Shown here: positions 33,769 to 43,208 of the stretch, piece by piece
Layout of the letters: every line of letters begins with the position of its first letter
Numbering within the stretch: position 1 is the stretch's first letter
Assembly: GCA_038040485.1 (NCBI GenBank)
Contig: JBBPIE010000014.1
Location: 1 to 64,000 of the forward strand
Length of the DNA: 64,000 nt
Origin: Onstottus_B arcticum
Lineage (GTDB): Bacteria; Acidobacteriota; Blastocatellia; UBA7656
Direction: 5' to 3'
Made by a program: the position numbers and the translations under genes
Notes under the pieces: model-generated
Told to the model about the DNA's origin: nothing
The model's input: the letters and a program-made list of their open reading frames with translations, nothing else
Database searches by the model: none

Positions 33769-36474
33769 ATGCCTGACTGGAAACAAGAGATCATAAAGCG
33801 GTTGGCGGGCTTGACGCTTGAACCTACACGCGAGGCCGAGATCGTCGAAGAGTTGTCGCAGCACCTCGATGACCGCTATCGAGAGCTGCGATCCGGCGGC
33901 GTGACACAAGAAGAAGCCCGTCTCGAGGCGCTCGCCGAACTCAGCGACGGCAAGCTGCTGGCGCGCGAGCTGCGACAAGTCGAACACCAGGTAACCGGTG
34001 ACAACATTGTCTTAGGGGCAGGGAGGAAAAATATGATCGCGGATTTAAGGCAGGACTTGCACTTTGGCCTGCGGATGCTGCGCAGGAACCCCGGGTTTGC
34101 TTTGATCGCCATAGTCACGCTCGCGCTGGGCATCGGAGCCAACACCGCGATCTTCAGCGTGGTCAACGGAGTGCTGCTGCGGCCTCTCCCCTACGGCGAC
34201 CCGGACGGGCTGGTGCAGTTCTGGGAGACGAATCCACTCAAGGGCTGGACGCAGGCTAATGTTGCGCCGGCTAATCTCTTTGACTGGCAGAAACAGAACC
34301 AGTCGTTTGAGGGCATCGGCGCGTACTTCGGATCGGACACGAAGGAAGCAGGGCTCTCCAACATGTTCCTGACTGGCGCAGGCGAGCCGGAACGGGTCCG
34401 CGGATTGTCGGTCACTGGCGATCTATTTTCCGTGCTCGGAGTGAGCGCGGCTTTCGGGCGAACTTTCACGCCCGAGGAGACATTGGCCGGCAATCATCGG
34501 GTGGTCGTGTTGAGCCACGCGTTGTGGCAGCGGCGCTTTGGCGCTGACCCGGAGATCGTCGGCCAGCAGATCCCGCTCAACGGGAACAATCGCACGGTCA
34601 TTGGAGTCATGCCCGAGAGCTTTTATTTCCCTGCCAAAGAAGTCGAGTTGTGGGTACCGATGGGATGGGAGCAGGCGCGAGTCTCGCAACAGCGCCGGCC
34701 TCACTACCTGCGAGCCATCGGGCGATTGAAGCCGGGCGTCTCGATTGAGCAAGCTCGCAGCGACATGACTGCGATCGCCGCCGGTCTCGAAGAACAGTAC
34801 CCGGACACGAACACAAAGATGGGAGTTGGAGTCGGGCCGCTGCAGGAATGGATCGTCGGCGACAGCCGTCCGGCGTTGCTTGTGTTTCTGGCGGCGGTCG
34901 GCTTGGTGTTATTGATCGCCTGCGCAAACGTGTCGAGCTTGCTGCTGGTTCGCGCCGAATCGCGCAGAAAAGAGATCGCCATCAGAGTGGCCCTTGGTGC
35001 GGGGCGCGGCCGCATCATCAGGCAACTTCTTTCAGAGACGGCAATGCTGGCTTTGATGGGCGGCGGGCTCGGCGTGCTTCTTGCGATGTGGGCAAGGAAG
35101 CTGCTGGTAGCTCTTGGTCCTCGTCAGATTCCGAGGCTCAACGAGATCAATCTCGACGGGACTGCGCTCGGCTTCACGCTGGTAATCACGCTGCTCGCGG
35201 CGCTGCTAGCGGGCCTGTTGCCCGCGTGGCAGGTTTCGCGGCACGAACTGACCGACGCGTTGAAAGATGGCCAAAAGGGAGCCGGCGGCTCGCAACGTAC
35301 GAGGTTGCGAGGAGTGCTGGTCGCGTCGGAGATCGCCCTTTCTTTCATGCTTGTGATTGGCGCCGGTTTGCTGATCAAGAGTTTCGTCCGACTGCTGCAG
35401 GTCGACCCGGGAATTGATCCTGACAACGTGCTGACGCTGCGGATCGATCTTCCGGGCAGCAGGTATCCGGAAGATCCCCAGCAGATCGCTTTCTTTGAAG
35501 AGGTAGAGCGGCGAATAGCCGTATTGCCGGGAGTCGAATCGGTGGGAGCCACCACGACTCTCGCGCTAGCGGGCTACACGTGGACGGGTGACTCAACGAT
35601 AGAGGGCCGCGCCGCAGACGACTACCTTCGCGAATTACGCCACAAACAGGTCACCGCCGGCTACTTTCACACGATGAAGATTCCTCTGCTGAGCGGGAGA
35701 GAGTATGACGACCGCGACACTGCCGACAGCCCGCGCGTTGCGGTGATCAACGAAGCGTTTGCGCGATGGGCGTTTCCGAACGAGGACGCGGTCGGCAAAC
35801 GTATCACGTTCTCCAAACCCACCATTCAATCTCCGTGGTACTCGATCATAGGCGTCGTGCGCGGCGAGAAGCAGGACGGATTGGACAAGGAGGTCAAGCC
35901 CGAGGTCTTCGAGATTCATCGTCAAAATGGGCAAACGCAGATGGCGATTGTAGTGAGAACGATTGGCGATCCGCTGAACCTGGCGGGCGCAGTCCGCGAG
36001 GCGATTCGCGCGGTCGATCCCAACCTGCCGCCTTACGATATCAAGCCAATGACGGAAGTGCTGAGCGCATCGTTTGCGAAGCAGCGCTTCACGGTGACGC
36101 TGCTCGGTGTTTTCGCGGGGCTTGCGCTTGGGCTTGCCGCGGTGGGCATCTACGGTGTGATCTCTTACTCGGTGACGCAACGGACTTATGAGATCGGTCT
36201 GCGCCGGGCGATGGGCGCGCAGTCCGCGGACGTGCTGAAGCTGGTCGGCGGCCAACTGATGCGGCTGGTGCTGACGGGCATCGGCCTGGGAGTAGCCGCG
36301 TCGATAGCATTGACTCGGCTTATCGCGAGCCTGTTGTTCGACGTGAGCGCCACCGATCCGGTTACTTTCTCGGTAGTAGCCGCGTTGCTGATCGCGGTGG
36401 CCTTGCTGGCCGGGTGTATTCCGGCGCGCCGAGCATTGAAGGTCGATCCGATGGTCGCACTGCGCCATGAATGA
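33769..36474 (+). CDS. ADOP permease 9, long class
   Basis: A 901-residue prefix-bearing member. The prefix (MPDWKQEIIKRLAGLTLEP) is joined to a permease that looks more like the standard class: TM1 GIGANTAIFSVVNGVLLRPLPY, and DWQKQNQSFEG in the first periplasmic domain. It may therefore be a recombinant between the two ADOP groups. The last block deviates strongly: QRTYEIGLRRAMGA, then VGGQLMRLVL instead of the usual VGQGM, ending VDPMVALRHE. TM2 has ACANVSSLLLVRAESRRKE. The gene is uninterrupted. Confidence 0.92.
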   Translation: MPDWKQEIIKRLAGLTLEPTREAEIVEELSQHLDDRYRELRSGGVTQEEARLEALAELSDGKLLARELRQVEHQVTGDNIVLGAGRKNMIADLRQDLHFGLRMLRRNPGFALIAIVTLALGIGANTAIFSVVNGVLLRPLPYGDPDGLVQFWETNPLKGWTQANVAPANLFDWQKQNQSFEGIGAYFGSDTKEAGLSNMFLTGAGEPERVRGLSVTGDLFSVLGVSAAFGRTFTPEETLAGNHRVVVLSHALWQRRFGADPEIVGQQIPLNGNNRTVIGVMPESFYFPAKEVELWVPMGWEQARVSQQRRPHYLRAIGRLKPGVSIEQARSDMTAIAAGLEEQYPDTNTKMGVGVGPLQEWIVGDSRPALLVFLAAVGLVLLIACANVSSLLLVRAESRRKEIAIRVALGAGRGRIIRQLLSETAMLALMGGGLGVLLAMWARKLLVALGPRQIPRLNEINLDGTALGFTLVITLLAALLAGLLPAWQVSRHELTDALKDGQKGAGGSQRTRLRGVLVASEIALSFMLVIGAGLLIKSFVRLLQVDPGIDPDNVLTLRIDLPGSRYPEDPQQIAFFEEVERRIAVLPGVESVGATTTLALAGYTWTGDSTIEGRAADDYLRELRHKQVTAGYFHTMKIPLLSGREYDDRDTADSPRVAVINEAFARWAFPNEDAVGKRITFSKPTIQSPWYSIIGVVRGEKQDGLDKEVKPEVFEIHRQNGQTQMAIVVRTIGDPLNLAGAVREAIRAVDPNLPPYDIKPMTEVLSASFAKQRFTVTLLGVFAGLALGLAAVGIYGVISYSVTQRTYEIGLRRAMGAQSADVLKLVGGQLMRLVLTGIGLGVAASIALTRLIASLLFDVSATDPVTFSVVAALLIAVALLAGCIPARRALKVDPMVALRHE

Positions 36475-36558
36475 TGGGAGATTGCCGATTGCCGATTTCC
36501 GATTGACGCACGGTAATACCGATCGGCATTCGGCAATCGACAATCGGAAATCTGCACT
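36475..36558. repeat. Inverted heptamer arms, GATTGCC type
   Basis: Left arm about 36480-36508 (GATTGCC, GATTGCC, GATTTCC, GATTGAC) and right arm about 36521-36551 (ATCGGCA, TTCGGCA, ATCGACA, ATCGGAA). The loop is only about 12 bp, making this the most compact hairpin of the series. Confidence 0.9.
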
Positions 36559-39321
36559 ATGCTTGATTGGAAAGACGAGATCAGACGGCGGCTGGCGGGG
36601 CTGAAGCTCGAGCCCGCGCGCGAGATCGAGATCGTCGAGGAACTCTCGCAGCACCTAGATGACCGCTACGCTGAATTGCTTGCGGGCGGCGCGACCGAGG
36701 AGCAAGCCGATCGAGCTTTGTTCGAGGAGTTGAGTCAAAGCGAAGTGCTGGCGCGGGAACTAAAGCGGGTTGAGCTTGAGATCAGAAATGCTCCGGTGGT
36801 TTTGGGAGCGCGGAGGAGAGACATGGTTGGAGACCTCTGGCAGGACTCACGATACGCAGTTCGTATGGCGACAAAGAACCGCGGCTTTACGCTGGTCGCG
36901 GTGCTCTCGCTCGCGCTGGGGATCGGGGCCAACGCGGCGATTTTCCAGTTGCTGGATGCGGTGCTCTTGCGCACGCTTCCGGTGAGCCGCCCGCAGGAAC
37001 TTGCTGAAGTTCGGCTCGAAGACATGGAAGGCGCGCGCGGAAGCTTCAATACCTGGAACCCGTCGCTATCAAATCCGATCTGGGAGCAGATACGGAACCA
37101 GCAACAAGCATTCTCCGGCATCGTTGCCTGGAACTCGACGGTGTTCAATCTCGCTCCGGGCGGCGAGCCTCGTCTGGCTCAGGGTCTGTGGGTGAGCGGC
37201 GACTTCTTCAACGTGCTCGGCGTCAGGCCAATCCTGGGCCGCGTCCTTATGGGCGAGGATGATCAGCGAGGTTGCGGCTCGCCGGTCGCGGTCATAAGTA
37301 ACTCGTTCTGGCAACGCGAATATGGAGGCGATCCGTCGGTCATCGGCCGCGAGCTGACTCTGGCTGGCCGAACAGTGGAAATCATCGGAGTCACGCCGGC
37401 GAGTTTCTTCGGGCTCGAAGTAGGAAAATCTTTCGACATAGCTCTTCCGCTTTGCTCGGAGGCGCTGCTTCTGGGCAAGAACAGCCAGCTTGAAAGCGGC
37501 ACAACGTGGTGGCTGACGATCATTGGCCGGCTGAAACCGGGCTGGTCGATGGAGCAGGCAACAGCCAGCTTGAAGTCGATCTCTCCGGGCCTTTTTGAAG
37601 CGACGCTCCCGGCGAATTACCCATCGGTTAGTGTCAATCAGTACCTCGGCTTTAGGCTCGCAGCTTATCCAGCCGGCTCGGGCATCTCGCAGGTGCGCGA
37701 AACATATTCGAGTCCGCTCTGGCTGCTGCTGGCAATTGCCGGGATGGTGCTGTTGATTGCTTGCGCGAACCTGGCTAACTTGATGCTTGCGCGGGCCAGC
37801 GCTCGCGAAAGAGAGATCGCGATCCGGCTGGCGATTGGGGCTTCTCGCGGGCGGCTGATCCGTCAATTGATGGCCGAGAGTCTGTTGCTTGCAGTTGTAG
37901 GCGCCGGACTGGGTTTGCTCCTGGCTCGCGAGCTGAGCCGGTTTCTTGTTTCGTTTCTCAGCACGGAAGGCAATACCTTGTTTGTCGATCTGGACGTAGA
38001 TTGGCGCGTGCTGGCTTTCACAGCGGGCGTCGCAATTCTGACCTGCATTGTGTTCGGTTTGACTCCGGCAATTCGAGCGACTCGAATCGCTCCAGCCGCG
38101 GTGCTGAAGGCCGGAAGCCGCGGGATGACAGCCAGTCGCGAGGGATTCAGTCTGCGGCGGGCGCTGGTCGCTTTGCAGGTTGCTCTCTCGTTGGTTCTGC
38201 TGGTCAGCGCTCTGTTGTTCTCGCGCAGCCTGGGCAAGCTGCTGACCGAGGATACCGGATTCAAGCCGAGCGGCATCCTGCTCGTCGGTGTGAGTCTACG
38301 ACCGCTCAACCTTCCAGGCGAGCGCCGTCAGGGCTTCAAGGAAGAGGTGCTCGATCGTATCCGGGCGATCCCGGGAGTCGGTTCAGCCGCCGATACCAAC
38401 GTTGTTCCGCTCAGTGGAAACTCGTGGGGAAACGACGTCTGGGCGGACGGCTCGGATTCGGGACAACGAACGAACTCGAACTTCAGCCGGGTCAGCCCGG
38501 ACTACTTCAAAACGCTGGGGATCACTTTGCTTACGGGCCGGGACTTCGATCAGCGCGATACGGCTACATCGCCTGCGGTTGCGATAGTCAACGAGACGTT
38601 TGCGCGACGGCTTTTGAATGACGCAAACCCGATTGGCATGAGGTTTTGGAGAGAAGCAACTCCGGGCGAGTCGGAGACAGTCTACGAGATCGTCGGCCTG
38701 GTGAAGGACACAAAGTACCAGGACCTGCGCCGCGACTTCCCACCGATTGCCTATCTCGCGGTATCGCAGGGACAGTTCGAAAGCCAGTTCGAGCAAGTTC
38801 TGATTCGGTCCAATTCGGCCGCGTCCGATCTCGTCTCGCCGGTGAAAGCCGCGGTGGAAGAGATCAATCCGAAGATCGGCGTCGACTTTGAAGTTATGGA
38901 AACCGGGATATGGGAATCGCTGCTGCGTGAGCGGTTGATGGCCACGCTCTCCGGCTTCTTCGGTTTTCTCGCCGCGCTGCTGGCGGCGATTGGGTTGTAT
39001 GGTGTGATCTCTTACGGGGTGGCGGGTCGGACGAGGGAGATTGGAATTCGTATGGCGCTTGGCGCCGAGAGGCGCGACGTACTCTGGCTGATCCTGCGCG
39101 AGGCCCTGATGCTTGTCCTGATCGGAGTAGCCGTCGGTCTGCCCGCAGTGTTGGCCGCGACGCGTTTTGTCTCCAGCCTGCTGTTTGGATTAGAGCCGGC
39201 CGATCCGGTTGCGCTTTCCGGAGCGGTGCTTCTGATGCTTCTTGTGGCGGCCGTCGCCGGATACATTCCGGCGCGGCGCGCGACGAAAGTCGACCCGATG
39301 GTTGCGCTCAGATGCGAGTGA
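36559..39321 (+). CDS. ADOP permease 10, long class
   Basis: A 920-residue prefix-bearing member. After the prefix (MLDWKDEIRRRLAGLKLEP), TM1 carries GIGANAAIFQLLDAVLLRTLP, with AIFQLLD replacing the common AIFSVVN. The first periplasmic domain has a Trp-rich stretch (NTWNPSLSNPIWEQIRNQ). The last block is GRTREIGIRMALGAERRDVLWLI, ending VDPMVALRCE. It shares the RTRE block with ADOPs 3 and 8 and the Cys-Glu ending with ADOPs 3, 11 and 12. Intact. Confidence 0.92.
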   Translation: MLDWKDEIRRRLAGLKLEPAREIEIVEELSQHLDDRYAELLAGGATEEQADRALFEELSQSEVLARELKRVELEIRNAPVVLGARRRDMVGDLWQDSRYAVRMATKNRGFTLVAVLSLALGIGANAAIFQLLDAVLLRTLPVSRPQELAEVRLEDMEGARGSFNTWNPSLSNPIWEQIRNQQQAFSGIVAWNSTVFNLAPGGEPRLAQGLWVSGDFFNVLGVRPILGRVLMGEDDQRGCGSPVAVISNSFWQREYGGDPSVIGRELTLAGRTVEIIGVTPASFFGLEVGKSFDIALPLCSEALLLGKNSQLESGTTWWLTIIGRLKPGWSMEQATASLKSISPGLFEATLPANYPSVSVNQYLGFRLAAYPAGSGISQVRETYSSPLWLLLAIAGMVLLIACANLANLMLARASAREREIAIRLAIGASRGRLIRQLMAESLLLAVVGAGLGLLLARELSRFLVSFLSTEGNTLFVDLDVDWRVLAFTAGVAILTCIVFGLTPAIRATRIAPAAVLKAGSRGMTASREGFSLRRALVALQVALSLVLLVSALLFSRSLGKLLTEDTGFKPSGILLVGVSLRPLNLPGERRQGFKEEVLDRIRAIPGVGSAADTNVVPLSGNSWGNDVWADGSDSGQRTNSNFSRVSPDYFKTLGITLLTGRDFDQRDTATSPAVAIVNETFARRLLNDANPIGMRFWREATPGESETVYEIVGLVKDTKYQDLRRDFPPIAYLAVSQGQFESQFEQVLIRSNSAASDLVSPVKAAVEEINPKIGVDFEVMETGIWESLLRERLMATLSGFFGFLAALLAAIGLYGVISYGVAGRTREIGIRMALGAERRDVLWLILREALMLVLIGVAVGLPAVLAATRFVSSLLFGLEPADPVALSGAVLLMLLVAAVAGYIPARRATKVDPMVALRCE

Positions 39322-39385
39322 GGAGATTGCCGATTGCCGATTCCGAGTGATTTGCGATTGCTGATTTCAGATTGAAGAAACCAAA
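39322..39385. repeat. Heptamer left arm, GATTGCC type
   Basis: GATTGCC, GATTGCC, GATTCCG, then looser units (GATTTGC, GATTGCT, GATTTCA, GATTGAA) lead to the S23/IVP gene. The block from GATTCCGAGT to GCGATTG is shared with the first S23/IVP copy. Confidence 0.88.
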
Positions 39386-39742
39386 ATGAACAAAGAAGAC
39401 CTCAAAGCCAGAACCAAGAAATTTGCGTTGCGCGTCATCAGCTTGGTTGAGGCGCTTCCAAAGACAGTTACCGGACGGGCCATTGGCAACCAACTAGTGC
39501 GTAGCGGTACGGGGGTGGGCGCAAACTACCGAGCTTCCTGTCGAGCCCGATCACGAGCGGAGTTCATCGCGAAGATTGGAGTCGTGGAAGAAGAAGCTGA
39601 TGAGAGCGCTTTCTGGATGGAATTGATCATCGAACGCAGTCTACTCCCTTACAGTAAGGTTCAACCCTTGCTCAACGAAGCGAACGAACTAGTGGCTATC
39701 ATGGCGGCCTCAAGAATATCAGCGAGACGCGCCAGGCAATAA
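39386..39742 (+). CDS. S23/IVP-family four-helix-bundle protein
   Basis: An intact 118-residue member of PF05635. The helical signature is NQLVRSGTGVGANYRAS with AEFIAKIGVVEEEADESAFW following, typical of these Arg/Glu-rich bundles that assemble as pentamers. It is about 87% identical at DNA level (by eye over the first 120 bp) to the broken copy at 33370. It is enclosed by heptamer arms of opposite orientation. Homology to the Avd accessory protein of diversity-generating retroelements is known for this fold, but no reverse transcriptase is present here. Function unknown. Confidence 0.85.
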   Translation: MNKEDLKARTKKFALRVISLVEALPKTVTGRAIGNQLVRSGTGVGANYRASCRARSRAEFIAKIGVVEEEADESAFWMELIIERSLLPYSKVQPLLNEANELVAIMAASRISARRARQ

Positions 39743-39810
<68 letters not shown>

Positions 39811-42510
39811 ATGATCGAGTGGAAGCAAGAGATAGGAAAGCGGTTGGCCGACTTGAAACTCGAACCGACTCGCGAAGCCGAGATCGTCGACGAACTCGCG
39901 CAGCACCTCGATGACCGCTATTCGGAGTTGCGGGCGGGCGGCGCGACTCAACAGGAAGCTTATCGCGCGGCGCTCACCGATTTGAGTGATGCCGAGTTGC
40001 TCGCGTGCGAGCTGCGGCGAGTCGAGTATCAGGTAAACAGCGAGCCCGTAGTCGTGGGAACCAGGAGAAAAAACATGATTGGAGATACTTGGCAGGACTT
40101 ACGCTTTGGGGTGCGCATGCTGCGCAAGAGTCCCGGCTTCACTTTGGTCGCGGTGTTGTCGTTGACCCTTGGGATCGGGGCGAACACGGCGATCTTCAGC
40201 CTTATCAACACCACGCTGCTGCGGCCGTTGCCCATCGCAAACCCGGAGCAACTCGTCGCGCTGAACAACTCAGAGGAGAACCGCAGATTTCCGACATTCT
40301 CCTATCCGAACTACAAAGACTTTCGCGATCGGAATGAAGTGTTTTCCGGACTGATCGCCTACCAGTTGGCGCCGATCAGTTTGAGCCACGACGGCATCAA
40401 TGAAAGGTTGTGGGGCTACGAAGTGACTGGCAATTACTTCGACGTGCTGGGCGTGAACGCAGTGATGGGCCGGCTCATTTCACCCGACGATGACGCCGCA
40501 GCGGGTGCAAGCCCGGTAGCGGTCGTGAGCTATAAGAGCTGGAAGCAACGCTTCGGTGGCGAGCCCGGCATCGTTGGCCGTGACGTGATCGTGAATGGCC
40601 GAAGCTACACAATCATTGGCGTCGCGCCTCAAGGTTTCTACGGCACCGAAATCATCTCGGCGCCGGACCTGTGGTTTCCGGTGTCTATGCAGGAGCAACT
40701 CGAAACCGGCAACAAATGGCTGGACAAGCGCGGAGTTGAAAACCTCTTCGTGCAAGGGCGACTCAAACCCGGGGTCGGTACGGCGCAGGCGCAAGCCGCG
40801 CTCAACGACATAGCGCTTCAGCTCGAACGCGAGTATCCGGTTGAGAACGAAGACAAGCGAGTAGCGCTGTCGGCAGCCGGCTTGTTCGGCAATTCGTTTC
40901 GCGGACCCGTGCTGGGCTTCGCCGGATTATTGATGGTCGTTGTCGGGTTGGTGTTGTTGCTGGCCTGCACCAACCTGGCAAATCTGCTTTTGGCGCGGGC
41001 CGCCGACCGGCGGCGTGAAATCGCGGTGCGTTTGGCGCTTGGAGCGAGCCGCGCGCGGCTGGTTCGGCAACTGCTGACCGAAAGTCTGCTGCTGGCTTGC
41101 GGCGGAGGCGCGTTGGGTTTGCTGCTCGCCTTTCGGCTGGTGCAGATGGCTGTGTCTTTCAAAATGCCGATCGACGTTCCGGTTACGATCGATCTTTATA
41201 TGGACTATCGCGTGTTCATCTTCACGTGTTTGATCTCGCTGGCGACTGGTGTGCTGTTCGGATTGCTGCCGGCCTGGCAAGCGACGCAAACCGATCTGGT
41301 GCCGGCCTTGAAGGATGAGTTTTCATTCGGCGCTCGTCGCTCGTGGTTGAAGAATAGCTTGATCGTTTTTCAGGTTGCGTTGTCGCTTGTGCTGTTGATT
41401 GGCGGCGGTCTGATGATGCGCGCGTTGCAACAGGCTCAGACGATCAATCTCGGGTTTACTCCGCAGGGCGCGGGTGAAGTGTCTTTCGATTTGCGGCTGC
41501 AGGGCTACGACGAGGCGCGTGGCAGGACGTTTCAGAAACAACTGCTGGAGCGCGTGCGCGCGTTGCCGGGCGTTCAGTCTGCCGGCATTGCGGATCTCGC
41601 TCCTGTGGATCTTCATTTTTCAAGAGACAGAGTCTTTATTGAAGGCCAGCCGCTCGAGCGACTCGAAAAGGCGCCGGTGGTGATGATAAATCGGACCAGC
41701 CCCGGATACTTTCAAGCGATGGACACGCGGCTGGTGGCCGGGCGTGACTTCACCGAGCAGGACGACGACAAGGCGCCGCGCGTCGCGATCATCAACGAAA
41801 CCTTCGCGCGGCGGTTCTGGCCGGGTGAAGACCCGATCGGAAAACGTTTCAGTCAGGGCGGCCCCGAGTCGCCTAAGCGAGAGGTCATCGGGGTCGTGCA
41901 AGATGGCAAGTACGCCGGCTTGAACGAAGACCCGAAGCCATTCGTCTCGCGCCCGATCTGGCAATCTTACTCCGGATCGACGACCGTAATCGTTCGCGGA
42001 GCCGGCGATCAGCAACGACTGATCGCTCTGCTTCGCAGTGAGGTGCAACAACTCGATCCGAGCCTCCCGCTCGCGAGCCGGACCCTCATCGAGCGGATGA
42101 ACCTGCCGATGTTGCCGGCGCGTCTGGCGGCAACCGTCCTGGGCGGCTTCGGATTGGTAGCGCTCGCGCTGGCTGCGATTGGAATCTATGGCGTGATGTC
42201 TTATACAGTGGCAAAACGCACACACGAAATCGGCATTCGGATGGCTTTGGGAGCGCAGCGAGCAGATGTGTTGAAGCTGGTGATCGGGCAAGGGCTGACA
42301 CTGACGCTGATCGGGATGGCGATCGGTTCACTGGCCGCGGTTGCTTTGACGCAAGCTATGAAGGCACTGTTGTTTGGGGTGAGCGCGACTGACCCAGTGA
42401 CTTACGTTGGTGTCGCGGTGCTGCTGGGCGCCGTAGCGCTTCTGGCATGTTATCTTCCCGCGCGCCGCGCTTCGAGAGTCGATCCGATGGTGGCGCTTCG
42501 ATGTGAATGA
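39811..42510 (+). CDS. ADOP permease 11, long class
   Basis: An 899-residue prefix-bearing member (prefix MIEWKQEIGKRLADLKLEP). TM1 carries GIGANTAIFSLINTTLLRPLP. The central helix has LLLACTNLANLLLARAADRRREIAVR, with Thr-Asn-Leu replacing the common Ala-Asn-Val. The last block is KRTHEIGIRMALGAQRADVLKLVIGQG, ending VDPMVALRCE. It is not the closest relative of ADOP 9, although both follow an S23/IVP copy, so the S23/IVP gene rather than the whole cassette appears to have been duplicated. Confidence 0.92.
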   Translation: MIEWKQEIGKRLADLKLEPTREAEIVDELAQHLDDRYSELRAGGATQQEAYRAALTDLSDAELLACELRRVEYQVNSEPVVVGTRRKNMIGDTWQDLRFGVRMLRKSPGFTLVAVLSLTLGIGANTAIFSLINTTLLRPLPIANPEQLVALNNSEENRRFPTFSYPNYKDFRDRNEVFSGLIAYQLAPISLSHDGINERLWGYEVTGNYFDVLGVNAVMGRLISPDDDAAAGASPVAVVSYKSWKQRFGGEPGIVGRDVIVNGRSYTIIGVAPQGFYGTEIISAPDLWFPVSMQEQLETGNKWLDKRGVENLFVQGRLKPGVGTAQAQAALNDIALQLEREYPVENEDKRVALSAAGLFGNSFRGPVLGFAGLLMVVVGLVLLLACTNLANLLLARAADRRREIAVRLALGASRARLVRQLLTESLLLACGGGALGLLLAFRLVQMAVSFKMPIDVPVTIDLYMDYRVFIFTCLISLATGVLFGLLPAWQATQTDLVPALKDEFSFGARRSWLKNSLIVFQVALSLVLLIGGGLMMRALQQAQTINLGFTPQGAGEVSFDLRLQGYDEARGRTFQKQLLERVRALPGVQSAGIADLAPVDLHFSRDRVFIEGQPLERLEKAPVVMINRTSPGYFQAMDTRLVAGRDFTEQDDDKAPRVAIINETFARRFWPGEDPIGKRFSQGGPESPKREVIGVVQDGKYAGLNEDPKPFVSRPIWQSYSGSTTVIVRGAGDQQRLIALLRSEVQQLDPSLPLASRTLIERMNLPMLPARLAATVLGGFGLVALALAAIGIYGVMSYTVAKRTHEIGIRMALGAQRADVLKLVIGQGLTLTLIGMAIGSLAAVALTQAMKALLFGVSATDPVTYVGVAVLLGAVALLACYLPARRASRVDPMVALRCE

Positions 42511-42552
42511 ATCGACTTTGGATTTTAGATTTTGGATTTTGGATTGCCCTGA
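42511..42552. repeat. Single heptamer arm, GATTTTG type
   Basis: Five units (GACTTTG, GATTTTA, GATTTTG, GATTTTG, GATTGCC) follow the ADOP 11 stop. No complementary right arm is found before the next gene at 42710, making this a half element. It marks the end of the ADOP block. Confidence 0.85.
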
Positions 42553-42709
42553 GCCCCTCGCGCATTTCGGGAACCTCCGCGCTTACAATTCCATCGTGAT
42601 GCCGCGTATAATCCCGCCGCGCCTTTGAGACATCCAGAAGTAGATGCTTTGAGACGACGCAGTTCCAATCCAGGGGCGCGCGTTCGAGTACTTCGGGGGA
42701 CACACAATC

Positions 42710-43174
42710 ATGAGCAACGTGAAACCGGTACCCGAAGGCGTCCCGGTTGTGATGCCGATGTTGGTGTGCCGCGACGCTTCGGCTGAAATTGACTTCTGCA
42801 AGACCACGTTTGGCGCTGTGGAGATGGTGCGCCGGCCGGGGCCGGATGGGACCGTGGCACATGCGGCGCTGACGATCGGCGGGGCCATGATCATGATCGA
42901 AGGAGAGTTCCCAACCCTTTCCAGCCGCGCCCCGCAGCCGGACGGCAGCTCGCCGGTCGTGATCTACGTCTATGTCGAAGACGTGGACAAAGTGGTGGAG
43001 CGAGCCATGGCCGCCGGAGCAAGAATCCTGATCCCGGTGAAGGACCAGTTCTGGGGCGATCGCACCGGGCGGATTATCGATCCATCGGGACACGTATGGA
43101 CAATCTCCACTCGCATCGAAGAAACTTCGTCCACCGAGAGGGAAGAACGGTGGTCCAGCATCGTCAAGAGTTGA
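42710..43174 (+). CDS. VOC-superfamily (PhnB/glyoxalase-like) protein
   Basis: A 154-residue protein of the vicinal-oxygen-chelate fold: MPMLVCRDASAEIDFCKTTF, GTVAHAALTIGGAMIMI, YVYVEDVDKVVERAMAAGA and WGDRTGRIIDPSGHVW. It is close to the PhnB-like branch, whose members often lack a defined reaction. Of the metal-ligand positions, the His in AHAAL and the Asp/Gly-rich C-terminal strand are present. ATG with GGGGA 9 nt upstream. It is followed within 35 bp by an arginase-like gene. Confidence 0.82.
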   Translation: MSNVKPVPEGVPVVMPMLVCRDASAEIDFCKTTFGAVEMVRRPGPDGTVAHAALTIGGAMIMIEGEFPTLSSRAPQPDGSSPVVIYVYVEDVDKVVERAMAAGARILIPVKDQFWGDRTGRIIDPSGHVWTISTRIEETSSTEREERWSSIVKS

Positions 43175-43208
43175 TGGTCGTGATGGTGTCTCGAAGAGTC
43201 TCAGAACG

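Noticed and set aside
39386..39742. Diversity-generating retroelement suggested by the Avd-like fold
   Set aside because: No reverse transcriptase and no adenine-biased template/variable repeat pair is present.
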